Origin: Clostridia bacterium
GTDB lineage: Bacteria; Bacillota; Clostridia; Christensenellales; HGM11417
Assembly: GCA_028700355.1 (NCBI GenBank)
Contig: JAQVSX010000062.1
Span: 1 to 5,291 of the forward strand
Direction: 5' to 3'
DNA: 5,291 nt
Part shown: positions 1-5,291 of the stretch, in pieces
Layout of the letters: each line of letters starts with the position of its first letter
How positions within the stretch are numbered: the first letter of the stretch is position 1
The notes under the pieces: generated by a model
What the model saw: only the letters and a program-made list of their open reading frames with translations
Told to the model about the DNA's origin: nothing
Database searches by the model: none
Translations under genes and position numbers: made by a program

Positions 1-157
1 TTCTCTTTTTAAAAAATAAATCAAGAATTATTGAAAAGGTTTTTCTTTTTTTCTTTTCCTTAATTTCAAGCAGCTCGAAGTTATATTTTTCCTTAATATA
101 ATCTGCAAGTTTTTTATTATTCCCCGACAAAGTGTAATAAGCTATAAGTGTTTTCAT
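1..157 (-). CDS. Flavodoxin-like protein, N-terminal part (runs off left edge)
   Basis: This is the first 52 codons of a gene read leftwards; the remainder lies outside the window. The protein starts MKTLIAYYTLSGNNKKLADY. That is a hydrophobic first beta strand (residues 3-8), then a phosphate-binding-type loop (TLSGNN, residues 9-14), then a helix, which is how flavodoxins that bind FMN begin. In the usual loop (T/S-x-T-G-N-T) the last position is Thr; here it is Asn, so FMN-phosphate contacts may differ or the protein may be a flavodoxin-like domain with altered binding. The second strand (FELLEI, residues 27-32) is followed by a very Lys-rich stretch. The ATG at 157-155 is preceded by AAAAAGGA with a 7-nt gap to the start, a good ribosome binding site. 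It begins 25 nt after the manA stop, so co-transcription with manA is likely. A role in electron transfer is family knowledge; the specific partner cannot be seen. Confidence 0.75.
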   Translation of the reverse strand, partial: MKTLIAYYTLSGNNKKLADYIKEKYNFELLEIKEKKKRKTFSIILDLFFKKR

Positions 158-164
158 ATTCTTT

Positions 165-172
165 TCCTTTTT
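165..172 (-). promoter_or_regulatory. Ribosome binding site of the flavodoxin-like gene
   Basis: On the minus strand this reads AAAAAGGA and lies 7 nt before the ATG at 157. It supports that start and separate translation initiation of the second gene after manA. Confidence 0.6.
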
Positions 173-182
173 GGTTTATTTA

Positions 183-1091
183 TCATATGCTGACTAATAA
201 TATCTCGGCATTGCCGCAAATATTGTATTGCCCTAAGCCGGCGGGTATAAAAAATGTATCGCCCTTATTAAAGCTGCGGCCTTTTATTTCGCCGCTTCCT
301 TCCAATACTAATACAGAATTAAAGCTTGCGCTGCCGCAGTAAAAATTTATGCTGCCGCTGACAGAATACTTTTTAACGGTAAAATATTTGCATTTTGCTA
401 ATATATTGCCGCCATAGTTTTTTGGGGCTTTGTATTTATTAAAGTTTAGCACTTCAAGCGCTTTCTGAGTATGCAGCTCTCTTTTATTGCCGCTTGCATC
501 TGTCCTGTTATAATCGTACACCCTGTATGTTACATTGCTGTTTTGCTGAATTTCGCAAATGGTTACGCCCTTACATATTGCGTGTATCTGCCCTGCGCTT
601 ATTAAAAAGCTGTCTCCCTTTTTTACAGGCACAAAATTTAAAAGCTTTTCAACAGCATTTTCTTTTAAGGCATTAATAAAAATTTGCTTTGTTATGTTTT
701 CTTTAAACCCGAGATATATTCCGCCGCCCTCTTCGGCATCGGCTATGTACCACATTTCTGTTTTGCCGTAGTCATTTTCGTTTTTTAAGGCGTAAGCGTC
801 ATCGGGATGAACCTGAACGGACAGGTTCTGCCTTGCGTCTATAAGCTTAATTAATATGGGAAAGCGGCTGAGCGAGTTGTTTTCGCCAATCATTTCGGGG
901 GTAATAATTTGGTCAAGAAATCTGCCGCTATACTTGCCGCCGTCTGCCCTGCATACGCCGTCTTTATGCAAAGATAATTCCCAGCTTTCGGCTATTATAT
1001 CTTTTTCGGAATTTTTATTCCAAAGCGACTTTAATTTTGTACCCCCCCATATATAATCTTTATATACGGGCAATGTCTTAATTATCTCCAT
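183..1091 (-). CDS. manA: Mannose-6-phosphate isomerase, class I (cupin, zinc-dependent)
   Basis: It interconverts mannose 6-phosphate and fructose 6-phosphate in the cytoplasm, linking mannose use to glycolysis and to mannose-based glycan precursors. The protein has 302 residues from the ATG at 1091, close to the usual length of short Firmicute ManA enzymes (about 315). Family landmarks in order are IWGG near residue 15, AESWELSLH, then LIKLIDA and SVQVHPDD, which carry zinc ligands Gln93 and His95. GKTEMWY follows with ligand Glu112, then SAGQIHAI with His170, then the conserved NVTYRVYDYNR with Arg196. A second cupin-like segment with GDTFFIPAG closes the protein. All metal ligands are present, so the enzyme should be active. 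An in-frame TTG at 1097 would add two residues, but it abuts the -10 box of the promoter and has no ribosome binding site; family members begin close to MEII, so the ATG is preferred. It leads a probable two-gene unit with the flavodoxin-like gene. Confidence 0.96.
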   Translation of the reverse strand: MEIIKTLPVYKDYIWGGTKLKSLWNKNSEKDIIAESWELSLHKDGVCRADGGKYSGRFLDQIITPEMIGENNSLSRFPILIKLIDARQNLSVQVHPDDAYALKNENDYGKTEMWYIADAEEGGGIYLGFKENITKQIFINALKENAVEKLLNFVPVKKGDSFLISAGQIHAICKGVTICEIQQNSNVTYRVYDYNRTDASGNKRELHTQKALEVLNFNKYKAPKNYGGNILAKCKYFTVKKYSVSGSINFYCGSASFNSVLVLEGSGEIKGRSFNKGDTFFIPAGLGQYNICGNAEILLVSI

Positions 1092-1097
1092 ACTCAA

Positions 1098-1126
1098 ATT
1101 ATATATTTATGCGAGTCCTTTGTCAA
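1098..1126 (-). promoter_or_regulatory. Consensus sigma-A promoter of manA, predicted leaderless
   Basis: On the minus strand, TTGACA (1126-1121) and TATAAT (1103-1098) are separated by exactly 17 nt, a perfect match to the housekeeping promoter consensus with ideal spacing. Only six bases lie between the -10 box and the manA ATG at 1091. Transcription normally begins about seven bases after the -10 box, which puts the start at or within a base or two of the A of the ATG. No ribosome binding site lies between promoter and ATG; the only AGGA upstream is inside the promoter spacer and would not be transcribed. The message would therefore be leaderless unless a second promoter lies further upstream. 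Confidence 0.8.
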
Positions 1127-1145
1127 ACTATTAAAAAAGTTTTTG

Positions 1146-1178
1146 GTTTGCAGTAAGATAGTCTTATTCTTACCAAAC
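1146..1178. repeat. Inverted repeat (hairpin or operator candidate) in the divergent intergenic region
   Basis: GTTTG (1146-1150) pairs with CAAAC (1174-1178), and GTAAGA (1153-1158) pairs with TCTTAC (1168-1173). This gives an 11-bp stem with a two-base bulge (CA) and a nine-base loop. A smaller perfect palindrome, TAAGA-TAG-TCTTA (1154-1166), overlaps its left arm. It lies about 20 bp upstream of the manA -35 box and upstream of the rightward lipoprotein genes. It is not followed by a T run on the plus strand, so it does not look like a standard terminator. A shared operator for the divergent units is possible, but no regulator is visible in the window. Confidence 0.4.
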
Positions 1179-1231
1179 TTGATACTCAATTATATATTAT
1201 TTTTAGACATATTCTTTTATAATAATATATT
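1169..1231 (+). promoter_or_regulatory. Candidate promoter region for the rightward lipoprotein genes (ambiguous)
   Basis: The run before the first lipoprotein gene is very AT-rich and contains several -10-like hexamers: TATATT (1193-1198), TATAAT (1218-1223) and TATATT (1226-1231). Possible pairings are TTACCA (1170-1175) with the first, spacer 17, or TAGACA (1204-1209) with the third, spacer 16. The second has only a weak -35 partner. The first pairing leaves a 5' leader of about 50 nt; the third would start transcription almost on the ribosome binding site. The region very likely contains a promoter because it separates divergent genes, but I cannot say which pair is used. Confidence 0.35.
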
Positions 1232-1239
1232 ATGATATT

Positions 1240-1245
1240 AAGGAG
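1240..1245 (+). promoter_or_regulatory. Ribosome binding site that fixes the start of the 739-residue lipoprotein
   Basis: AAGGAG lies 10 nt before the ATG at 1256. Two other in-frame ATGs exist: 1232 lies upstream of the site, and 1247 is only one base after it. Both are unsuitable. The ATG at 1256 also gives a normal lipoprotein signal peptide beginning MKKNK. Confidence 0.75.
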
Positions 1246-1255
1246 TATGTTAATT

Positions 1256-3475
1256 ATGAAAAAAAATAAAATACTAAGTTTAATTATAATAATTATTTTA
1301 GTTACAATTTTAAGCGCTTGCGATGTTTTAAGCGGTGATAAGTTTGATTTTAAAGATTATGATGATTTTAAAGAAAGCGTAAAAAACTATTCTATGACCA
1401 TTAATAACAATGGACAAATAACCAACATAAAGGTTTGCGAAAACGGCTATTTGTATGATAACGGTTTAAACATTTATTTTTATAATGCGCAAGAAGAAAA
1501 GGGTTATTTTCTCGATAAAGCCGAAGAAACAGGCGTATTTAGTACATACGAAAACGGCGATGACCTCTATGATTGGGAAACTCAGGGCGGTATGATAGAC
1601 CTTTTATATTCTTTCCAAGTTCTTAAATTGGTGATGAAAAAGGAAAAAGAGGAGAAGGTTGCGGGAAGGGATTGTACGGTTTATTCCTATGATAATGACG
1701 GGAGCAAAACAAAATATTGGTTAGACAATGAATACGGTATGTGCCTGAAATTTGAAACAACAGCGGGTGAAGAAACCGAAACTATGGAAATTACGGAATT
1801 TACTATAAACAGTGTTACCCTAAATAATATGATAGACCTTTCTAATTACACAATTGAAGAAGGCACGGAAAACCCCTTAAAAACTGTAAAATCCATATCA
1901 GTAAATAGCGAAACTGTACCGACGGGCAAAACTACCGCAAACTTTGCATTGCAAGATATTACAATTAAAGTAACTTTTGACGACGACAGTCAAGAAAACA
2001 AGTCTTTAAATGAAAATATGTTATCAGCGCAAGACAAGGCTAAACTTGAAACCGCAGGTACACATACTATAACAGTCAGCTATCAAGGCAAGACGGCAAC
2101 TTTTACAGTAACATTGACCGATAGCGGTCAAACAAATTCGCCCGTTGTACAAAGCATTAACGATTTTTATTCTAATATTGTATTTAATTTTGATACGATA
2201 ACAAATGGATTTATGACTAATTTGGCTTTAAGTTTTTCAGAACAAACTGATTTATTCAGTTATTACGAAGAGTCTATTCAAGGCAGAGCCGATATTGAAA
2301 TGTGGAGCGCACCTAATTTACTTAGAGATATTTCTGTTGAAATAAATGCATACCTTAATGACTCATTTATCACAGATGAAATTGATTTCGGAGGCGGAGT
2401 GAAAAAGACACCTTCTTGCACAGCAACGGCAGAGGGATATACGGTTAATTATACAGAAAAAAAAGGGATATATAATTACTGGTTCGAAACCGAGGTTAAA
2501 TATGACCAAACAACTGACAGCCTGTCGGCAGAGATATATTGCGGGGTTAATGAAGAACAAGAATTAAATTATATTATTGAATATAACAAAAATGCCGACG
2601 GCAATTATGCATGCGTTATCCATTACCCCGACGAAATTGTTGAGGGCAATTCACAAAATTATTCCACTCTTAAATTATTTTTTAACAGCATATCAGGTAA
2701 AGCGAGCATAAACAGATTACAGCCTGAAATGCTTGACGAATCATATTTGTTATATGAAAAGGCTGATAATGCTGATTATGCAAATGACGGAGATATAGTA
2801 TTAAGCTTGAACGAAGGCATAGTTTCCTGCCCCGTTGACAACTTAACCAGCGGCTTTTATAACGATTTTAATGCTTTATTTACTACATTAGAGGCAAACT
2901 GCAATAGCATATTCGATTCTGAGTCAGAAGAAGAAAAAGATATTAATTTTGAAATTGATTCAGGTGGGTTATTATTTAACTTTGAATACATATATGTAGG
3001 TTATGAAATATTGCCGGACATAATTAAGACGTATGACAACAAAAGGCTTATTGAGATATGGGGGGATTTCAGCTTAATTATAAACCGTACAGGCGATATA
3101 TATGTAATTACATATGAGGATGAAATAGTTGTTACCGTTAAATATGACAACAGTGATTCGTTTTGTATTGAAAAAGAGGTTAACGGTGTAATAGAGCTTA
3201 GATTGCAATGGGTAAAAATAGACAACTCTCATTTTGTTGAAGTGTTTAATTACGGGGAAGAAACTCATTATCAATATAAGTATGCATTTGATACCGAACA
3301 AGACATTATGGGATTTTCATATATTTTTGAAATAGAGGAAGTTGTAAATTTAAATATTTATAAAGAGACGGAGCTTAACGTAGCAACATTTGTTCAGCCG
3401 TTTGAATACCCGTATTATAATTATTATAGTTATGAAAACAATATCTTAAATTATGAATGTGGGGACGGCGAATAA
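1256..3475 (+). CDS. Large surface lipoprotein with Ig-like domain and duplicated C-terminal half, unknown function
   Basis: I do not recognise this gene. The product has 739 residues. It begins with a lipoprotein signal peptide: MKKNK, an Ile/Leu-rich core, then the lipobox LSAC with the lipidated Cys at 22. It should be anchored on the outer face of the membrane. Residues about 30-195 contain segments such as EKVAGRDCTVYSYD, KYWLDNEYGMCLKFE and TMEITEF. These resemble the LolA/DUF4412-like half-barrel region common in clostridial lipoproteins; this is a pattern impression. Residues about 209-288 form a bacterial Ig-like domain, with VKSISVNSETV, DITIKVTFDDDS, then GTHTITVSYQGKTATFTVT. The remaining 450 residues are rich in beta-type alternating patterns, Tyr, Asn and acidic residues. 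They appear to contain two distantly related halves, with anchors FYSNIVFNF/FYNDFNALF and EVKYD/TVKYD. There is no transmembrane helix after the signal peptide and no LPXTG motif. The stop is 25 nt before the next gene. Existence and export are well supported; function is unknown. Confidence 0.88.
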   Translation: MKKNKILSLIIIIILVTILSACDVLSGDKFDFKDYDDFKESVKNYSMTINNNGQITNIKVCENGYLYDNGLNIYFYNAQEEKGYFLDKAEETGVFSTYENGDDLYDWETQGGMIDLLYSFQVLKLVMKKEKEEKVAGRDCTVYSYDNDGSKTKYWLDNEYGMCLKFETTAGEETETMEITEFTINSVTLNNMIDLSNYTIEEGTENPLKTVKSISVNSETVPTGKTTANFALQDITIKVTFDDDSQENKSLNENMLSAQDKAKLETAGTHTITVSYQGKTATFTVTLTDSGQTNSPVVQSINDFYSNIVFNFDTITNGFMTNLALSFSEQTDLFSYYEESIQGRADIEMWSAPNLLRDISVEINAYLNDSFITDEIDFGGGVKKTPSCTATAEGYTVNYTEKKGIYNYWFETEVKYDQTTDSLSAEIYCGVNEEQELNYIIEYNKNADGNYACVIHYPDEIVEGNSQNYSTLKLFFNSISGKASINRLQPEMLDESYLLYEKADNADYANDGDIVLSLNEGIVSCPVDNLTSGFYNDFNALFTTLEANCNSIFDSESEEEKDINFEIDSGGLLFNFEYIYVGYEILPDIIKTYDNKRLIEIWGDFSLIINRTGDIYVITYEDEIVVTVKYDNSDSFCIEKEVNGVIELRLQWVKIDNSHFVEVFNYGEETHYQYKYAFDTEQDIMGFSYIFEIEEVVNLNIYKETELNVATFVQPFEYPYYNYYSYENNILNYECGDGE

Positions 3476-3486
3476 TACGACTGATT

Positions 3487-3493
3487 AGGGGGA
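3487..3493 (+). promoter_or_regulatory. Ribosome binding site of the B-repeat/TPR lipoprotein
   Basis: AGGGGGA sits about 8 nt before the ATG at 3501, in the 25-nt gap after the previous gene. The gap holds no terminator, which supports an operon. Confidence 0.65.
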
Positions 3494-3500
3494 ATGAAAA

Positions 3501-5099
3501 ATGAAAAAAACAATATGGCTGTTTTTTGCATTATTGTTGGTTTTTCAAACGGTATTTTCTACAGCCTGTAATAAAGGGTTAACGGTAACATTTGACAGTC
3601 AGGGAGGGAGTACGGTTAAGTCCGTAATCGGCATTGATAGCGGCAGCAAAATAACGCTGCCTTCTGCTCCCTCAAAAGACGGTTTTTCCTTTGAGGGATG
3701 GTACAAAGAAAAGTCTTGTCAAACCAAATGGAATTTCGATATTGATACCGTTACTACAAGCATTACACTTTATGCTAGTTGGATTGAAAATACACTCCAA
3801 GGGTTTACGGTAACATATGACAGTCAGGGAGGGAGCGCAGTAAATAGTATAACGAATATTGTAAGCGGAAGTAAAATAACGCCGCCTTCTGCTCCCTCAA
3901 AAGACGGTTTTTCCTTTGAGGGATGGTATTTAGATGCTGAATGTACAGAGCCTTGGCATTTTGATACTAACACCGTTACTGCAAACATTACACTTTATGC
4001 AAGTTGGATTGACAGTACACCTAAAACAGTCGCCGTGCCTTACAGCGTCAATATAACAAACGAGAATATTCCTGAGGGCTCTGAATTGGTTATATTGGTG
4101 TTTAATGAGCTTAATCTTCTCGGCAGGCGTACAATTGCAGTACAAGGAGCAGGCAATATCAGCGGCGAAATGGTGGTAAGTGCACTGCTTACCGATGCTT
4201 TGAGAGTGGAAGTATATCTTTATGACGGTGATGGCGAATTATTAAGCACTCCATTACAATGGCAATACCGTGCCGTAGGTACAGTATCGGAAAATCCCAC
4301 TCCCGCACAAATTGTCAGTGCATATATTTCTGCTTTCGGTGAGTTATATGAAAAAGGTTTGCAATATGCCGAAAGCGGTATGACTGTTCAGTCTGAATAT
4401 GCTATTAGCTGGGCGGCAGCTGCCGTTTCATCAATGCGGTTTTGTATTGAGCGGTTTCTTGACAGCAAATATTTAGAAGAAAGCAAGGAAGCCGGCTTGC
4501 CCTTTGATTTTGAAGAAATTGCCGCATATAATTATGCCTGTCCTTATCCATCGTTTTTCTATGGCTGGTTTTATGAATTTAGGTATTCTGAAAATAATAA
4601 TGAAGTTTTCTATGAACAAGCACAATTTTGGTACAGCTATGCTGTAATAAATCCTGATTTTGTACCCGCTCTTGATAATGAACTGAAAAAAATGGCGGAT
4701 ATGACCGTTGCAGAAAAGCTTTCTGCAAGGGCGCAGCTGTTAGAGTTAGAGACTGCAATTTTTGAGCATTATACACCCCCGCCGTATGAAGAAGTAAGAA
4801 GTCAAGATACACAGCGCTTTGATTCGGCGTATTGGCGGGAAACAGGAATGGACTATTTAGAAGAAAATATTTACGGTTATCGTGATTTTGAAAATGCGTT
4901 TAAGCAATTTAAGATTGCGCTGTTAATAAATCCCTTTGACGGGGACAATTTTGCTATGTGTGCGCTTACATGTTATTATCTTGAAGAGTATGAACAAATG
5001 GCAATTTATATTAACCACGGACTTTGCGCCGCACCCAACCATGAGGGATTAAATGCGTTATATGAATTAATGAAAGAGAGGGAGGAAGAAGAGTGGTGA
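3501..5099 (+). CDS. Lipoprotein with two InlB-type B-repeats and a C-terminal TPR-like array
   Basis: The product has 532 residues. Its signal peptide is MKKTIWLFFALLLVF followed by a lipobox ending STAC, with Cys23 as the lipidation site. Ser at the -3 position is less usual than Leu, so the lipobox is plausible rather than ideal. Residues 27-94 and 102-169 are two Listeria-Bacteroides repeats (InlB B-repeat, Flg_new family). Each has TVTFDSQGG or TVTYDSQGG, then KDGFSFEGWY, then TLYASW. Residues about 176-258 form a beta-rich region of unknown type. From about 267 the protein is helical and TPR-like. YEQAQFWYSYAVINPDFVPA (371-390) is one helix pair, and FENAFKQFKIALLINPFD (463-480) with YLEEYEQMAIYINHGL (493-508) form two more. 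B-repeats are known as surface modules in internalins and in many Firmicute and Bacteroidetes proteins; TPRs mediate protein binding. A scaffold or adhesin role outside the cell is inferred. The acidic end KEREEEEW is encoded by the purine-rich ribosome binding site of the next gene. Confidence 0.9.
   Translation: MKKTIWLFFALLLVFQTVFSTACNKGLTVTFDSQGGSTVKSVIGIDSGSKITLPSAPSKDGFSFEGWYKEKSCQTKWNFDIDTVTTSITLYASWIENTLQGFTVTYDSQGGSAVNSITNIVSGSKITPPSAPSKDGFSFEGWYLDAECTEPWHFDTNTVTANITLYASWIDSTPKTVAVPYSVNITNENIPEGSELVILVFNELNLLGRRTIAVQGAGNISGEMVVSALLTDALRVEVYLYDGDGELLSTPLQWQYRAVGTVSENPTPAQIVSAYISAFGELYEKGLQYAESGMTVQSEYAISWAAAAVSSMRFCIERFLDSKYLEESKEAGLPFDFEEIAAYNYACPYPSFFYGWFYEFRYSENNNEVFYEQAQFWYSYAVINPDFVPALDNELKKMADMTVAEKLSARAQLLELETAIFEHYTPPPYEEVRSQDTQRFDSAYWRETGMDYLEENIYGYRDFENAFKQFKIALLINPFDGDNFAMCALTCYYLEEYEQMAIYINHGLCAAPNHEGLNALYELMKEREEEEW
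3579..4007 (+). repeat. 225-bp-period tandem repeat encoding two B-repeat units
   Basis: Unit 1 spans about 3579-3782 and unit 2 about 3804-4007, in exact register at a 225-nt offset (75 codons). Positions 3659-3703 and 3884-3928 are identical over 45 nt. Another near-identical block starts each unit: 3582-3610 against 3807-3835 with one mismatch. Between these blocks the units diverge, for example TTVKSVIGID-type against NSITNIVSG-type residues. The core PSAPSKDGFSFEGWY is identical in protein (residues 54-68 and 129-143). This suggests an in-frame duplication kept similar by recombination or strong constraint. Confidence 0.9.
5081..5085 (+). promoter_or_regulatory. Ribosome binding site inside the preceding gene, for the third exported gene
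   Basis: GGAGG lies within the last codons of the B-repeat lipoprotein. It is 7 nt before the GTG at 5093 and 10 nt before the GTG at 5096. It allows initiation at the overlapping start without a gap, which points to translational coupling. Confidence 0.65.
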
Positions 5100-5291
5100 C
5101 ACAATATAAGCGTATATTAAAAATTAAAATAATCAGTGTGCTTATAGCTGTTATAATGATTATGACAACATTTTCGGCATTATCTGAAATGTCAACGGTA
5201 AAAGCCGCTCCGCTGTCTCCTGAGTTTGACCTTAGCCGTATTTATTTAAAAAATCCGTTCAGCCATAATGTATCGCTTGAAATAGGAACAG
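5093..5291 (+). CDS. Exported protein with classical signal peptide, N-terminal part (cut by right edge)
   Basis: An open frame continues past the window end; 66 codons are visible. Two adjacent in-frame GTG codons (5093 and 5096) can start it. The first has the better 7-nt spacing from GGAGG; the second would give the common 4-nt GTGA overlap with the previous stop. The N-terminus is typical for secretion: a basic segment (QYKRILKIK), a hydrophobic core (IISVLIAVIMIM), then a polar region. A type I signal peptidase site is plausible after VKA, near residue 38. No lipobox Cys is present, so unlike its two neighbours it is probably secreted or anchored through a later region. The mature part begins APLSPEFDLSRIYLKNPF and is too short for a family assignment. 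A later start at internal ATGs (5156, 5162) would destroy the signal peptide and is unlikely. Overlap with the upstream gene indicates one operon. Confidence 0.75.
   Translation, partial: MVTQYKRILKIKIISVLIAVIMIMTTFSALSEMSTVKAAPLSPEFDLSRIYLKNPFSHNVSLEIGT

Noticed and set aside
148..342. Plus-strand open frame of 64 codons over the end of manA
   Set aside because: It lies antisense to manA and the flavodoxin start, has no ribosome binding site and a composition unlike real proteins. It is a shadow of the minus-strand genes, as are the other plus-strand frames between 494 and 1056.
1092..1097. TTG start at 1097 for manA
   Set aside because: It directly abuts the -10 box, so it would not be in the main transcript, and it has no ribosome binding site. 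The family N-terminus matches the ATG at 1091.
1137..1180. Inverted repeat considered as a rho-independent terminator
   Set aside because: The stem is AT-rich with a bulge and a nine-base loop, there is no T run after it on the plus strand, and it sits between divergent starts where no transcript should end.
1232..1255. Upstream start at 1232 (or 1247) for the large lipoprotein, adding eight or three residues
   Set aside because: The ribosome binding site AAGGAG at 1240-1245 lies after the first and one base before the second. Start 1256 has proper spacing and a normal lipoprotein signal peptide.
2363..3301. Minus-strand frames of 65-75 codons inside the large lipoprotein gene
   Set aside because: They overlap a well-supported long coding region, lack ribosome binding sites and show no recognisable protein features.
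3579..4007. Tandem repeat considered as a CRISPR or mobile-element repeat
   Set aside because: The period is exactly 75 codons in frame and encodes known B-repeat motifs; there are no short regular spacers and no transposase.

Overview
The window is AT-rich, with strong purine-rich Shine-Dalgarno sites (AAGGAG, AGGGGGA, GGAGG) and lipoproteins that have short Lys-rich signal peptides. One of these carries repeats of the Listeria-Bacteroides (InlB B-repeat, Flg_new) type. Together these suggest a low-GC Firmicute, most likely an uncultured gut-type member of the Clostridia. This is inference; no rRNA or other taxonomic marker is present.

Left part (1-1097, minus strand): a two-gene unit read leftwards. 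The first gene is a complete class I mannose-6-phosphate isomerase (manA). It is followed after 25 nt by the first 52 codons of a flavodoxin-like protein that runs off the left edge. manA has a perfect-consensus sigma-A promoter (TTGACA, 17 nt, TATAAT) so close to the gene that the predicted transcript starts at or next to the ATG. The mRNA is therefore predicted to be leaderless.

Middle (1098-1255): a divergent intergenic region. It holds the manA promoter, an imperfect hairpin or operator-like inverted repeat, AT-rich candidate promoter elements for the rightward genes, and the ribosome binding site that fixes the start of the next gene at 1256.

Right part (1256-5291, plus strand): three closely packed genes, apparently one operon, all predicted to be exported. 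The first is a 739-residue lipoprotein with a lipid-carrier-like N-terminal region, one bacterial Ig-like domain, and a C-terminal half that looks internally duplicated. The second is a 532-residue lipoprotein with two 75-residue InlB-type B-repeats, a beta-rich linker domain and a C-terminal TPR-like helical array. The third overlaps the second, starts with GTG and has a classical signal peptide; it is cut by the right edge. I recognise no characterised system here. The three genes look like an undescribed cell-surface or extracellular assembly, with the Ig, B-repeat and TPR modules as likely protein- or glycan-binding scaffolds. Functional links between the genes are inferred only from co-orientation, tight spacing and shared export.
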